A DNA stretch of 64,000 bases from contig JANWWQ010000002.1 in assembly GCA_025055635.1 (NCBI GenBank), positions 41,714 to 105,713 on the forward strand. Direction: 5' to 3'. This DNA comes from Flavobacteriales bacterium. Lineage in GTDB: Bacteria; Bacteroidota; Bacteroidia; CAIKAF01. Shown one piece after another: positions 1 to 8,379 of this stretch. Every line of letters begins with the position of its first letter. The stretch's first letter is position 1. The notes below the pieces were generated by a model. It worked only from the letters and a program-made list of their open reading frames with translations. It ran no database searches and was not told the DNA's origin. The translations under genes and the position numbers were made by a program.

Positions 1-240
1 AATCCAGAAACCTAAAAGCCGCAAGGCCGAAGAAGAAACTTCCGGACTTTAGGTTCCTAGACTTTTCATCCTTTTCATTGAGCCCCCAAATGGGGATTTC
101 CTCTTGCGCATCTTTAGCTGCCTGAGAAATTGAAGGTAGGCATGTGAGAAGGCAGTAGCCGGCTGCGGCTGGCTTGTAAAGGGTGAGTTAAATCTGCCAT
201 AATTCTAATTTTGGTAGGAGCGATTGAGGTCCCCTCAAGG
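1..240. repeat. GC-rich ORF-free element, copy A (cut by window start)
   Basis: This segment has gene-like GC content but no credible ORF. It shares four short blocks, in the same order, with 51036-51425. ATCCAG..ACCTA..AAAGCC.GCAAG lies at 2-25. CCCCAAATGGGGA lies at 84-96 (copy B2 has CCCCGAATGGGGA). AAATTGAAGGTAGGC lies at 127-141 (14 of 15 identical in B2). AGGAGCGA lies at 216-223. The alignment was done by eye. Collinearity of four blocks argues against chance. Whether this is a structured RNA, an extragenic repeat or a decayed mobile element cannot be told from sequence alone, and the strand is unknown. Confidence 0.5.
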
Positions 241-494
241 CAAAGTGAATTACGTGAATGGCCATTTCACTCGCCGGTCGTCACAATCCTCAGGGCCAGG
301 GCCTGCTGGAATTTTCCGGGTAAAAACGAGGTTGTGCATCATGCTCCGAAAGGGATACCTATATGATTGAGGGTTGCTCCACCACTAAGTTTACCGCTCT
401 CGCTTCAACAGAATCATATCTTTTTGTCTCAGCGAAGGAGGGTGAAACATACTTCCCCTGACAACGGCCCTGATACGAAGGCTTAACTCACCCT
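180..494. other. Long-range 12-bp inverted repeat enclosing about 290 nt
   Basis: AGGGTGAGTTAA at 180-191 is perfectly complementary to TTAACTCACCCT at 483-494. A further GCC/GGC pairing (196-198 with 480-482) lies inside, after a 4-nt bulge. Local hairpins such as TTGAGG-TCC-CCTCAA lie inside the enclosed region. ATTGAGGGT near 366 is also complementary to ACCCTCAAT near 490. A long closing stem around an ORF-free region is typical of a structured RNA, but no known class was recognised. It overlaps the right part of repeat copy A. Confidence 0.4.
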
Positions 495-499
495 CAATC

Positions 500-1118
500 C
501 AATATGAACCTGGGAAAAACCAGGATTTTCCCAATATTGGACACATAGAAGAAAGCTTGAAAAAGAGAACGAATAGAAGTGGCTGATTATATGGTATTGA
601 GAAAAAAGCAGGTTTGTTTAAATGTCATAATTTTTTAGGGATATCTTAGAAAGTAGAGAAGCTTAAAAAAATAAACTAAAAACATTTGACCAGAATTTGT
701 TTTACTCACCTAAAAGCAAAACACATAACAACTAAATGAAGGTTACAAATTTTAATTTAAAAATTATATTTAGTATGTAAAGATATTTGTTTTGGTCCAT
801 TTTTTATGTAAATATTTTTTCAGAGTTCAATTTGTTATTAAAATAAGTAGAATAAAAAATATAAATAATTGAAGCCATTATTTTTGTGAAGGATGAATTC
901 TTGAAAAATTCGGTAAACATAATATTTAAAAGAAGATTAAATAATTTTTTTTTTGAGAATGATGACTAAGATAAGTAAGCCTTTTCTATAAAATGATTAT
1001 ATTTCATTATGAGCCATTTATTATTTTAGTTATAATTAATTTAGTTAAAAAAATTCGCTAAAGACACTTCATTCTTACCGTACCCGTCAATGATATCAAT
1101 GAACGGTTTAGGCTAGGT
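500..1118. other. AT-rich intergenic region, no gene seen
   Basis: The stretch becomes extremely AT-rich from about 540, with runs of A and T. It has no ORF with recognisable protein similarity and no convincing tRNA or terminator. It resembles other AT-rich spacers in the window, such as 41794-42223 and 14861-15227, and contrasts sharply with the GC-rich 1-500 segment. Confidence 0.6.
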
Positions 1119-1126
1119 TAATTTTG
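1119..1126 (+). promoter_or_regulatory. Putative -7 box (TAATTTTG) for the thioredoxin gene
   Basis: TAATTTTG matches the Bacteroidota -7 consensus TAnnTTTG and lies 16 nt before the ATG at 1143. No clear -33 TTTG is seen at the expected distance. Confidence 0.4.
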
Positions 1127-1142
1127 GAAAGGTTTTTGTTTA

Positions 1143-1682
1143 ATGGATAAGTTGTATAATCTTTGCTCCATGAACGTTGCATTATTTCTGTTTTTTTGTT
1201 TCGGTATTTTATTGGGAGGTCGAGCCCAGACTTTTCGGTTGCCTGCCATAGATTTAAAAACTCCGGAAGGCAGAACGGTGAACAGCAGCACCTGGTCCAA
1301 CGACGGCAAGCCCATCATCGTGAATTTCTGGGCCACCTGGTGCAAGCCCTGTGTGCTGGAGCTCACCAATATTGCTGAGGAGTATGAAGAGTGGCAAAAA
1401 GAAACAGGGGTGAAGCTTATTGCTGTTTCCATTGATGACATGCGTAATGCCGCAAAAGTGGGCCCCTTCGTGAAAGGTCGGGGATGGCCCTTTGAGGTCT
1501 ATCTAGACAGCAATGAGGACTTCAAGCGCGCCATGAACGTAACTAACCCACCCCACACTTTCGTGGTAAATGGAAAAGGCGAAGTGGTCTGGCAACACAT
1601 GGCCTACCAACCCGGGGATGAAAAAATTCTTTATAAAGTTGTAAAGCAGGTGGCTGCCGGAAAACCAGTGGATGAACATTAA
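1143..1682 (+). CDS. TlpA/ResA-like thioredoxin-fold protein
   Basis: This 179-residue protein has an N-terminal signal-like hydrophobic segment (about residues 10-27, ending GGRAQT). A thioredoxin fold follows, with the redox motif WCKPC at about 66-70 and a proline-rich NPPHTF segment near 135 in the cis-proline position. Family members are periplasmic thiol-disulfide oxidoreductases that reduce or isomerise disulfides in exported proteins or cytochrome c. M10 is an alternative start that would give a shorter n-region. The gene stands alone, so the partner substrate cannot be inferred. Confidence 0.85.
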   Translation: MDKLYNLCSMNVALFLFFCFGILLGGRAQTFRLPAIDLKTPEGRTVNSSTWSNDGKPIIVNFWATWCKPCVLELTNIAEEYEEWQKETGVKLIAVSIDDMRNAAKVGPFVKGRGWPFEVYLDSNEDFKRAMNVTNPPHTFVVNGKGEVVWQHMAYQPGDEKILYKVVKQVAAGKPVDEH

Positions 1683-1947
1683 TTTTCCAGCAAGCCAATC
1701 TTAGTCTCTAAAGCTTTTGCAATAACAATACAATAAAATATCAATTTCTTGACCTTTCTTCAACAGATTATTACCATATCATATTTATTCATGAGGATAT
1801 AATAAAAAATGACCGAGAACCCATTAAGGAAAAACCTACTTAATCCCAAGCTTTAAAAAAATGTGCGTACGGGAACCAGGGCGTACATAATCCCTGATAG
1901 TTAATGTGATATATTTTAATCATTTACCTAATTACCTATTGCTAAAA
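1683..1947. other. Intergenic AT-rich spacer
   Basis: Between the thioredoxin gene and the convergent small membrane protein gene there is AT-rich sequence without a credible ORF. Apart from the terminator hairpin at its right edge, nothing was recognised. Confidence 0.6.
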
Positions 1948-1968
1948 AAGCCTGGAAACTTCAGGCTT
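1948..1968 (-). terminator. Intrinsic terminator of the small membrane protein gene
   Basis: Read on the minus strand it is AAGCCTG, a 7-nt loop, CAGGCTT, then a run of T. The 7-bp GC-containing stem followed by the T-tract lies just downstream of the stop of the minus-strand gene ending at 1991. Confidence 0.75.
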
Positions 1969-1990
1969 CTTCAAAAGAACTAGCAACCTT

Positions 1991-2440
1991 TTATGTCCCC
2001 CCTTTTTCCCGCACTCGGAAAATAATACCTACTACTAAGAAAGCTGCACCGCCAAAGAAGAGCAGAAGGCCTATGTAGTTAAAAATCAAAGGCCATGGAA
2101 AGCTCCCGCTGAGCACCACAACGATAGAAAGTACTATTCCTAAGATTCCTAAAAGGGCGGCCACCCCCAAAATAATGCATCCATTAATGATAAACTTCAA
2201 ACCGTTGACTTGGGGTTTCTGTGGGTCCAACGCGCTGAAATTCACCTCGGAAAGCGCTTTTTCAGCAAAAGGCAAGGAGCGGAGGGTGTGTTCCGTTTTA
2301 CGGAGAATTCGTTTTGCCCGCTGGACCCTTGGATGGTGCTTTACAACGAGTAAGGATTCCAACTCGGGATCCGCAGAAGCCGTTAACATTTCTCTGGGCT
2401 CAGGGATAGATTCCGGAATTTGTTCCACTTCAAACGCCAT
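1991..2440 (-). CDS. Small membrane protein of unknown function
   Basis: I do not recognise this protein. Its N-terminal part (about 85 residues) is acidic, proline-containing and probably cytoplasmic. Two strongly hydrophobic stretches follow (IINGCIILGVAALLGILGIVLSIVVVL and FNYIGLLLFFGGAAFLVVGIIF), then a short basic tail ending REKGGT. The ORF track extends to 2482 using a TTG codon. The first ATG is at 2440, which I prefer, but no promoter motif decides it. A terminator lies directly downstream, so the gene is probably transcribed alone. Confidence 0.6.
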   Translation of the reverse strand: MAFEVEQIPESIPEPREMLTASADPELESLLVVKHHPRVQRAKRILRKTEHTLRSLPFAEKALSEVNFSALDPQKPQVNGLKFIINGCIILGVAALLGILGIVLSIVVVLSGSFPWPLIFNYIGLLLFFGGAAFLVVGIIFRVREKGGT

Positions 2441-2688
2441 TTCGGTAACGCTTTGTGCGGACGTCAGTGGCGTGATTTCCAAGTTTTAGGTTTAGAGGTT
2501 TGAGGGGAGAAATGGACCTTGCCCTCTGGAGTTCGTGCATGACGCAAATGTTTGTACCTTTTTTGGGCCTGCAGAAATTCAGAGGGAGAAATAACAGCGA
2601 TTAATAAAAGAAAATTAAAGAAAATTAAAGATAAATTTTTTGCATGGGAAAGGGATTTTTCACCAGGCTGAGATACTAATAAGAAATT

Positions 2689-3429
2689 TTAAAATACCTG
2701 AGGGGATACATTGTCCAGGCATCCCTGGAGGTATAACATGGGATTGGTGAGATCAAACGCTATCAGGCGACCCATTCCCACACGGTTCCGATAAACACAA
2801 CCGTTGTCAATACAGACATACCCAAAGCTGGGGTTGTTGACAGACTGTTCAATAAACTCTAAACTCACAGGTACATGGCCATGCACCACTCGGCGGCCCC
2901 CTGTTTTGACAGGGTCATATTCAAAATCACGTATCCAGTGCATGGCATTAATGTCCTCAAAAATGTTGTCTAGGGAGAAATTGAAGCCGGCGTGAACTAC
3001 AATAAAATGTTCTGTTTCGTAATAATGCGGCATATTTCGCATCCAAACCACATATTCTTCCGGCATTTCCAGAATGTTTGACACACCAAATGACTGAAGG
3101 GTTTCGCGTCCACCCAATTGCATCCATTGCTGCAAAAGAGGATTTTTCGGTTTACGGAATAGGGTCCTGCGGGGCAAAGTTTTCTGGGCCTCATAAGCGG
3201 CCACCATCACTTCTTCATGATTGCCCATGAGGGTCACCACCCGGCACACCTGGCTGTTTAAATGTCGTACATAGTCAATGACTCCTTTTGAGTCGGGGCC
3301 TCGGTCCACAAGGTCGCCCACAAAGATGAGCGTATCCTCCGAGGTGGGCTTTATGTGACGCTCAACCAGAGCCTGTAGGGTTTTCAGGCAGCCGTGCACA
3401 TCGCCAATGGCTATCTCGCGCCCCATCAT
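2689..3429 (-). CDS. PPP-family serine/threonine (or Ap4A-like) phosphatase
   Basis: This is a calcineurin-like metallophosphoesterase of 246 residues. The three metal-binding signatures are visible: GDVHG at about 9-13, GDLVDRG at 38-44 and GNHE at 69-72. A VVHGH block (the last ligand histidine region) lies further on. PPP enzymes of this size in bacteria dephosphorylate phosphoproteins or dinucleoside tetraphosphates, and the sequence does not tell which. The start overlaps the gpmA stop by 4 nt (ATGA), which implies translational coupling in the operon fumC-gpmA-phosphatase. Confidence 0.88.
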   Translation of the reverse strand: MMGREIAIGDVHGCLKTLQALVERHIKPTSEDTLIFVGDLVDRGPDSKGVIDYVRHLNSQVCRVVTLMGNHEEVMVAAYEAQKTLPRRTLFRKPKNPLLQQWMQLGGRETLQSFGVSNILEMPEEYVVWMRNMPHYYETEHFIVVHAGFNFSLDNIFEDINAMHWIRDFEYDPVKTGGRRVVHGHVPVSLEFIEQSVNNPSFGYVCIDNGCVYRNRVGMGRLIAFDLTNPMLYLQGCLDNVSPQVF

Positions 3430-4178
3430 TGCTTGCCTTGGGCTGCCACTTCGGCCATTTTACGTTCCAATTCTTCCTGTGAAATAAGAAAGCTGTCGTA
3501 GATGACGCGCATTTGGGCGTCCAGTTCCAATACATAGGGAATACCCGTGGGAAGATTGAATTCCAGGATACGCTGTTCATCCCAAGCCATTAAGAATTTG
3601 ATAAGGCCTCTAAGACTGTTGCCATGGGCCACCACAAAGTAGTCCCCCGGCGTATTTCTGATTTCCGGAGCCATTTGATGCTCCCACAATGGAAGCAAGC
3701 GTTCTATTGTATTTTTCAGGGATTCGGTAGCGGGCAACAAGTGCGGTGGCACTTCAGCATAACGCAGATCATTAACAGGATGATAAGGACTTTGAGGATC
3801 CAGAGGTGGAGGGGCCACATCATAGGCCCTCCGCCACAGCTTCACCTGCTCTTCCCCGTGGCGGGCAGCAGTTTCTGATTTATTAAGCCCCGTGAGTTGG
3901 CCGTAGTGCTTTTCATTGAGGCGCCAGGAAGTTAGGACAGGAATATGCATAAGGTCAAGCTCCTCCAAACATATCCACAAGGTTTTTATGGCCCGTTTAA
4001 GGTAGGATGTATAGGCCTTGCGGGGTTGAAGGCCGGCCTCTGAAATCAAGCGCGCAGCCTGGCGGGCTTCGGCTTCCCCTTCTGCGGTGAGTGGCACATC
4101 CACCCATCCGGTAAACCGGTTTTCTTTATTCCATTGGCTTTGACCGTGGCGTAATAATATAATTCGTCGCTTTTCCAT
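3426..4178 (-). CDS. gpmA: 2,3-bisphosphoglycerate-dependent phosphoglycerate mutase
   Basis: This histidine-phosphatase-superfamily enzyme interconverts 3- and 2-phosphoglycerate in glycolysis and gluconeogenesis. The phosphohistidine motif LLRHGQSQWN has its catalytic His at residue 11. NRFTGWVDVPL follows, and the second catalytic block is VVAHGNSLR. Length (250 residues) is normal for the dPGM class. It starts 3 nt after the fumC stop and overlaps the phosphatase gene by 4 nt, so a three-gene central-metabolism operon is likely. Confidence 0.95.
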   Translation of the reverse strand: MEKRRIILLRHGQSQWNKENRFTGWVDVPLTAEGEAEARQAARLISEAGLQPRKAYTSYLKRAIKTLWICLEELDLMHIPVLTSWRLNEKHYGQLTGLNKSETAARHGEEQVKLWRRAYDVAPPPLDPQSPYHPVNDLRYAEVPPHLLPATESLKNTIERLLPLWEHQMAPEIRNTPGDYFVVAHGNSLRGLIKFLMAWDEQRILEFNLPTGIPYVLELDAQMRVIYDSFLISQEELERKMAEVAAQGKQ

Positions 4179-4181
4179 GGA

Positions 4182-5594
4182 TCAGAGGGGATGAATCATA
4201 TTTTCTGGGCGCACCCATTGGTCAAATTGCTCAGGGGTGACATATCCCAGTTCCGTTGCAGCCTCGCGAAGAGTTTTCCCTTCCTTATGAGCTTTTTGCG
4301 CTATTTCAGCGGCTTTGTAATAACCGATGTGGGGGTTGAGGGCTGTAACTAACATGAGGGAGTTTTCCAGGTGGCGCCGAATGACAGGTAAATTGGGCTC
4401 AATACCTGCGGCACATTTATCCGCAAAAGAAACACAAGCGTCGCCCAGCAGGCGGGCGCTTTGGAGCACGTTGGCCGCAATGAGCGGCTTGAATACATTG
4501 AGTTCAAAGTGCCCGTTCATGCCACCCACCGATACGGCTACATCATTACCAATTACTTGAGCGCAGACCATCGTGAGGGCTTCGGGTTGGGTGGGGTTTA
4601 CTTTTCCAGGCATGATAGAAGAACCTGGTTCATTGTCGGGGATCAATATTTCACCGATTCCGCAGCGGGGGCCGGAGCTGAGCATACGGATGTCATTGGC
4701 TATTTTGAAGAGAGCTACCGCAGCTTTTTTAAGGGCTCCGGAGAGTTCCACCATAGCGTCGTGGGATGCCAGAGCCTCAAATTTGTTAGGTGCTGTCACG
4801 AAAGGATAACCTGTGAGCTGGGCGATGTATTTGGCCACCAGTACATCGTAACCCTTAGGAGCGTTGAGCCCCGTTCCTACAGCCGTACCCCCTAAGGCCA
4901 ATTCTGCTACGCGGCCGAGTGCGCTTTCAATGGCTTGGATGGCATTGTCCAATTGCTGCACATAACCACTGAATTCCTGGCCCAGCGTCAGTGGTGTAGC
5001 ATCCATGAAGTGGGTGCGGCCTGTTTTTACGATATCGCGGAAGGCTTCGGACTTTTGGGCTAGCACGTGGCGAAGGTGCTGGAGTCCGGGGAGGGTGACC
5101 TCGCGAACGAGCTTATAGGCCGCTATGTGCATGGCAGTGGGGAAGGTGTCGTTGCTGGATTGGGATTTATTGACGTCGTCGTTTGGATGTAATACCTTCT
5201 TTTCATCCATGAGGCTACCACCGGCCAGCACATGGGCCCGATAGGCAATTACTTCATTAACATTCATGTTGGTTTGAGTGCCAGAGCCTGTTTGCCAAAT
5301 GACCAGGGGGAAGTGATCATCCAGCTTTCCTTCCAGAATTTCATCACAGACACGGGCTATGAGGTCGCGTTTTTCGGCAGAGAGCACGCCTAATTCGTGG
5401 TTGGCCATGGCAGCAGCCTTTTTCAAGTGGGCGAAGGCATAAATGATTTCCTTGGGCATGGAGGCCGGCGGGCCAATGCGGAAATTGTTCCTGGAGCGTT
5501 CGGTCTGGGCACCCCAATACCGATCGGCGGGCACGCGAACTTCGCCCATCGTGTCGCGTTCAATGCGATATTCTTTAGAAGCGGCACTTTCCAT
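4182..5594 (-). CDS. fumC: Class II fumarate hydratase
   Basis: Fumarase C reversibly hydrates fumarate to L-malate in the citric acid cycle without an iron-sulfur cluster. The family signature [11 protein letters not shown] is intact, as are the [13 protein letters not shown] and [17 protein letters not shown] blocks. The ORF track begins at a GTG at 5642. The ATG at 5594 ([14 protein letters not shown]) gives 470 residues, close to family length. A TAAATTTG -7 box lies in the intervening stretch, which could not be transcribed if the GTG were used. It is first in the operon with gpmA and the phosphatase. Confidence 0.95.
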   Translation of the reverse strand: MESAASKEYRIERDTMGEVRVPADRYWGAQTERSRNNFRIGPPASMPKEIIYAFAHLKKAAAMANHELGVLSAEKRDLIARVCDEILEGKLDDHFPLVIWQTGSGTQTNMNVNEVIAYRAHVLAGGSLMDEKKVLHPNDDVNKSQSSNDTFPTAMHIAAYKLVREVTLPGLQHLRHVLAQKSEAFRDIVKTGRTHFMDATPLTLGQEFSGYVQQLDNAIQAIESALGRVAELALGGTAVGTGLNAPKGYDVLVAKYIAQLTGYPFVTAPNKFEALASHDAMVELSGALKKAAVALFKIANDIRMLSSGPRCGIGEILIPDNEPGSSIMPGKVNPTQPEALTMVCAQVIGNDVAVSVGGMNGHFELNVFKPLIAANVLQSARLLGDACVSFADKCAAGIEPNLPVIRRHLENSLMLVTALNPHIGYYKAAEIAQKAHKEGKTLREAATELGYVTPEQFDQWVRPENMIHPL

Positions 5595-5602
5595 TGCGGC
5601 GG

Positions 5603-5610
5603 CAAATTTA
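5603..5610 (-). promoter_or_regulatory. Putative -7 box (TAAATTTG) for fumC
   Basis: On the minus strand TAAATTTG matches TAnnTTTG 8 nt before the ATG at 5594. That predicts a nearly leaderless mRNA and argues for the ATG over the upstream GTG. The -33 element is not obvious. Confidence 0.5.
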
Positions 5611-5849
5611 GGAACCCTCAGGAGCCTTGGCGCCTTGGTCACAGAATTTTAGGTCCTGACAAGACCATTTTAAAACAAAATTTCAAGGAGGATTTTCTTC
5701 AAGCCTCGAAAATGAGATTGCTTATTTTTTTCAAAACCCTTGATTTTCAATCCTGAAAATTAATCTTTAATAAAACCTGCAAAAGCAAGGGATCAATGTG
5801 AAAGGTTTGTGTCAGGGAGGTGGTGAATTCTCAATCCAGTTTCTGGGTT

Positions 5850-5998
5850 GAAATTTTTTTCACAAAGCCCTATGGCTAATTGGAGTAGCAGAAAGAGGGA
5901 GTTGCGGGAAAGCGACCGGCGGATATATACAAAGGAAGCGGAGGGCAGCCGGAGGCCGGGGGTGTCAGCTGGCACACCAGGGGCACGCCCCAGAGAAA
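5850..5998. repeat. GC-rich ORF-free segment, possible copy D of the dispersed element
   Basis: The spacer between fumC and the HAD gene is AT-rich up to about 5870, then becomes purine- and GC-rich. It holds small hairpins such as GGGGC-AC-GCCCC. GTAGCAGAAAGA at 5885-5896 matches GTGGCAGAAAGA at 50750-50761 at 11 of 12 positions. Otherwise the relation to copies A-C is weak, so membership in the family is tentative. No U-tract makes it a standard terminator. Confidence 0.25.
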
Positions 5999-5999
5999 A

Positions 6000-6716
6000 T
6001 TAAAAGGAAATTTTTTCTAAAAGGGTAGGCAACTCAGGAAGGGATCGTAAGAGTTGAAGGTTTTGAAAATCCCTGGAGGAGGGCCCTGGAAGCCCTGAAG
6101 GATTGTACCAGAAAGTGTGGAAGCCCATACGGACTGCCGGTAGGATGTCAATTTCTAGGTCGTCGCCGATGAAGGCGGCTTGAGACGCAAGGGCTCCAGC
6201 ACGGCGGAGGGCATAGCGAAAAATGCGCGGATCGGGTTTGCGGTAGCCGGATCGCTCGCTGGTGGTGATTGTGGTAAAAAGGTGGTGGATGCCGGAGGAG
6301 CGGAGCTTGGTGCGCTGGGTGATTTCAAAGCCGTTGGTGATAATGTGAAGGCAATAGCGGGAATGCAGAGATTGGAGAGTTTCCCGGGCCCCTTCTTCTA
6401 AGAGGGAGCCCTGGGGAGCAATATCTAGAAAAGTGCGGCTAAGGCGACGGGCCAGGTTGTTGGAGGGCAGACCCACATTTTGAAGGCAGATTCTAAATCG
6501 GAGAAAACGCAGATGCGGACCCGTGATCCGCCCCTGACTGAAAAGTTTCCACAGGCGTTCATTGGCTTCTGTGAAGGCGGCTAAAAAAATCTCTTTAGGA
6601 ACATGACCCAGTTCGTTGTAGAATTGGCGGTGGAGTTCCTCTATGGCATGGGCAAGGTTAGCACGGTGGTTCCACAGCGTTTTGTCCAGGTCAAAAAAAA
6701 TGTGGCGTAGGGACAT
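6000..6716 (-). CDS. HAD-superfamily hydrolase, YjjG/YfnB-like nucleotidase
   Basis: The haloacid dehalogenase fold is shown by the nucleophile motif FFDLDKTLW near the N-terminus, motif II in IITNGFE, the conserved lysine in RKPDPRIF and motif IV FIGDDLEIDI. Length (238 residues) and layout match the YjjG group, which dephosphorylates nucleoside monophosphates, including non-canonical pyrimidines. A role in nucleotide clean-up fits the upstream uracil phosphoribosyltransferase gene. It is the last gene of the minus-strand run upp - membrane protein - HAD, 5 nt after the preceding stop. Confidence 0.85.
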   Translation of the reverse strand: MSLRHIFFDLDKTLWNHRANLAHAIEELHRQFYNELGHVPKEIFLAAFTEANERLWKLFSQGRITGPHLRFLRFRICLQNVGLPSNNLARRLSRTFLDIAPQGSLLEEGARETLQSLHSRYCLHIITNGFEITQRTKLRSSGIHHLFTTITTSERSGYRKPDPRIFRYALRRAGALASQAAFIGDDLEIDILPAVRMGFHTFWYNPSGLPGPSSRDFQNLQLLRSLPELPTLLEKISF

Positions 6717-6721
6717 CAGCC

Positions 6722-7195
6722 TTATATTTTAAAAAGGCTTATAAAAGCATTGCGAAAGGCCGCCATGACCACAGACCAGAAGAGGACGGAGGCCATCATG
6801 GTGAAAAGTATGCGGCGCCGGTTATGGAAATAACGGACTGCCACCAGGCAGCCAATGGGGATACTAATGAGGACCGGTGAAAGGAAAGCTATGCCCCACA
6901 GACCGTACTTTTGTTTTATCCGAACTAACCGGCGACGGCCTGGAGTGAATCGTGGGCGACGCGGTGCTGGACGGGGGCCCTTCAGCTTTTTGACCAGGTG
7001 GTTAAAGGAGTTTACCAAGAATGTACCTGCATAAGTGAAGGCGAAGACTCCCAGCCCCCCACCGGTCACCCCAAAGGCCACAGCTTCGAGGAAGGAAAAG
7101 TTAAAAGTCAAAATTGATGTGGGGTAAGCTATGGCAAACTTGACGGCACAAGCTAGCAAAGCTGTAAACAGGACGGTGATCCGGGCCATATCCAT
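6722..7195 (-). CDS. Small integral membrane protein, function unknown
   Basis: This 157-residue protein has about four hydrophobic segments. Two lie at the N-terminus (ITVLFTALLACAVKFAIAY and the VAFGVTGGGLGVFAFTYAGTFLV stretch) and two in the C-terminal half (GIAFLSPVLISIPIGCLVAVRYF and ILFTMMASVLFWSVVMAAF). A very basic, proline-rich loop (KKLKGPRPAPRRPRFTPGRRR) separates the halves. The second half loosely resembles the small multidrug-export-like family, but I do not assign a function. It is sandwiched between upp and the HAD gene with short spacers. Confidence 0.65.
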   Translation of the reverse strand: MDMARITVLFTALLACAVKFAIAYPTSILTFNFSFLEAVAFGVTGGGLGVFAFTYAGTFLVNSFNHLVKKLKGPRPAPRRPRFTPGRRRLVRIKQKYGLWGIAFLSPVLISIPIGCLVAVRYFHNRRRILFTMMASVLFWSVVMAAFRNAFISLFKI

Positions 7196-7210
7196 GAGGT
7201 AGAAACGGTC

Positions 7211-7861
7211 TCAATCTTTTTGGCCGTAGGCCAGGTCGCCGGCGTCACCTAATCCAGGAACGATGTAAGACTTAGCATTGAGCTCAGGATCCAGGGCGCC
7301 GAGCCAGAACATGGTATTTTCAGGCATGTGGCGGCGGGCATAGTTGTACCCTTCTTCGCTGGCCACCACGGCCACGACGTGGGTGATTTCAGGCCGGCCC
7401 ATGCGTTCTGAGAGAGCCCTGTAAGATTCTACCATGCTTTGGCCAGTGGCCAGCATAGGATCGCAAAGAATGAGAGTTTTTCCTGTCAGCAAGGGGCTGC
7501 TCACGTACTCCAACCGTATCTCAAAAGAATTGTCTTTGTGGTGTTTACGATAGGCTGCGATAAAACCGTTCTGGGCTTTATCAAAAAACTGAAGTAGTCC
7601 GTGGTGTAGAGGCAGTCCTGCTCGGAGTACAGAGGCTATGACTACTTCCTCCGCTAACTTTAAGGCAGAGGCTATTCCCAGGGGGGTCTCCACTTCGCAA
7701 GGGATGTAACGGAGCTCTCGGCTTATTTCATAAGCGAAGATTTCCCCTATGCGCTCCAAATTGCGGCGGAAGCGAAAGGGATCTTTCTGGATATGAACAT
7801 CCCTGAGTTCGGACAGAAAAAGGGAGAAAACAGATGCCTGTTCAGAAAGGATTTTAAGCAT
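7211..7861 (-). CDS. upp: Uracil phosphoribosyltransferase
   Basis: This enzyme salvages uracil by making UMP from uracil and PRPP. The PRPP-binding loop DPMLATGQSM is intact, and the C-terminal GDAGDLAYG matches the uracil-binding hood. The ORF track starts at 7933, but M25 (MLKILSEQASVFSLFLSELRD) gives 216 residues, the usual family length. A near-consensus TATTTTTA box lies upstream on the minus strand, so 7861 is chosen. It is the first gene of a three-gene run. Confidence 0.92.
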   Translation of the reverse strand: MLKILSEQASVFSLFLSELRDVHIQKDPFRFRRNLERIGEIFAYEISRELRYIPCEVETPLGIASALKLAEEVVIASVLRAGLPLHHGLLQFFDKAQNGFIAAYRKHHKDNSFEIRLEYVSSPLLTGKTLILCDPMLATGQSMVESYRALSERMGRPEITHVVAVVASEEGYNYARRHMPENTMFWLGALDPELNAKSYIVPGLGDAGDLAYGQKD

Positions 7862-7993
7862 ACAGCAGTTGGGCTCGTAAAAATAGGTAGGGAGGATGTC
7901 ATAGGAGCGTTGTCTCAAGCTATTTCCGAACAAGTTCCTGCCATGCTTTCAAAGCTTGAAATGGATAGAAGTAGGGCTTCGGAAAAGAGCCCA

Positions 7994-8001
7994 TACTTTT
8001 G
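7994..8001 (+). promoter_or_regulatory. Putative -7 box (TACTTTTG) for the ABM-domain gene
   Basis: TACTTTTG matches TAnnTTTG and lies 16 nt before the ATG at 8018. It sits inside the longer ORF-track reading frame and so supports the short form of the protein. Confidence 0.5.
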
Positions 8002-8017
8002 CAGGCCTCTTAATGAC

Positions 8018-8344
8018 ATGGGAATTTCGGATACAAATTCTTTAGTGCGCATTGTGCGTTTATCCTTCAAAGAGGAACACCTGGATGATTTTTTGCAGTT
8101 TTATAGCCGCGTGCAATCTCAAATAGCAGCCTTTGAGGGTTGTCTGGAGGTGCAGGCGTTCCGGGACAACGAGCAGCCCAATGTAATTTACACGATAAGC
8201 AGGTGGGCGGATGCAGCCTGTTTGGAAAATTATCGGCAAAGCGATTTATTTCGGGACATCTGGGCCCGGGTGAGTCCTTGGTTTGATGAAAAGCCGCAGG
8301 CTTTTTCTCTGATACCACTAAGGGAATTAGCCCGTCCAGCTTAA
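8018..8344 (+). CDS. Antibiotic biosynthesis monooxygenase (ABM) domain protein
   Basis: The 108-residue form starting MGISDTNSLVRIVRLSFKEEHLDDFL has the single ferredoxin-like ABM domain pattern: an opening beta strand, EGCLEVQAFRD, then the IYTISRWADAACLENYRQSDLF block. Family members range from quinol or heme monooxygenases to small-molecule binders, so the substrate is unknown. The ORF track starts at 7793, but those 75 extra residues lie across the upp start and lack domain character. A -7 box sits at 7994-8001, so I use the ATG at 8018. Confidence 0.78.
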   Translation: MGISDTNSLVRIVRLSFKEEHLDDFLQFYSRVQSQIAAFEGCLEVQAFRDNEQPNVIYTISRWADAACLENYRQSDLFRDIWARVSPWFDEKPQAFSLIPLRELARPA

Positions 8345-8366
8345 GGGCAAAGGAGATCTGTTTCGC

Positions 8367-8374
8367 TAATTTTG
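8367..8374 (+). promoter_or_regulatory. Putative -7 box (TAATTTTG) for the gldFG operon
   Basis: TAATTTTG lies 5 nt before the gldF ATG. If it is used, the mRNA would be essentially leaderless. No good -33 TTTG is visible. Confidence 0.4.
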
Positions 8375-8379
8375 GAGAG

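Noticed and set aside
84-125. tmRNA-like tag ending ASLAA-stop (GCATCTTTAGCTGCCTGA)
   Set aside because: There is no tRNA-Ala-like acceptor or T-arm flanking it and the upstream codons do not resemble Bacteroidota tags; it falls inside repeat copy A.
180-494. RNase P RNA: the minus strand has CGGTAAAC..GGAGCAA like the conserved CRIV region
   Set aside because: The universal P4 strands (GGAAAGTCCGGGC-like and ACAGAA..CGGCTTA-like) are absent and the ends cannot form P4, so the match is local.
1163-1378. Second-frame ORF inside the thioredoxin gene
   Set aside because: Shadow of the real reading frame; no family features.
7793-8017. N-terminal 75 residues of the ABM ORF
   Set aside because: They overlap upp on the opposite strand, lack domain character and contain the likely promoter; treated as untranslated.
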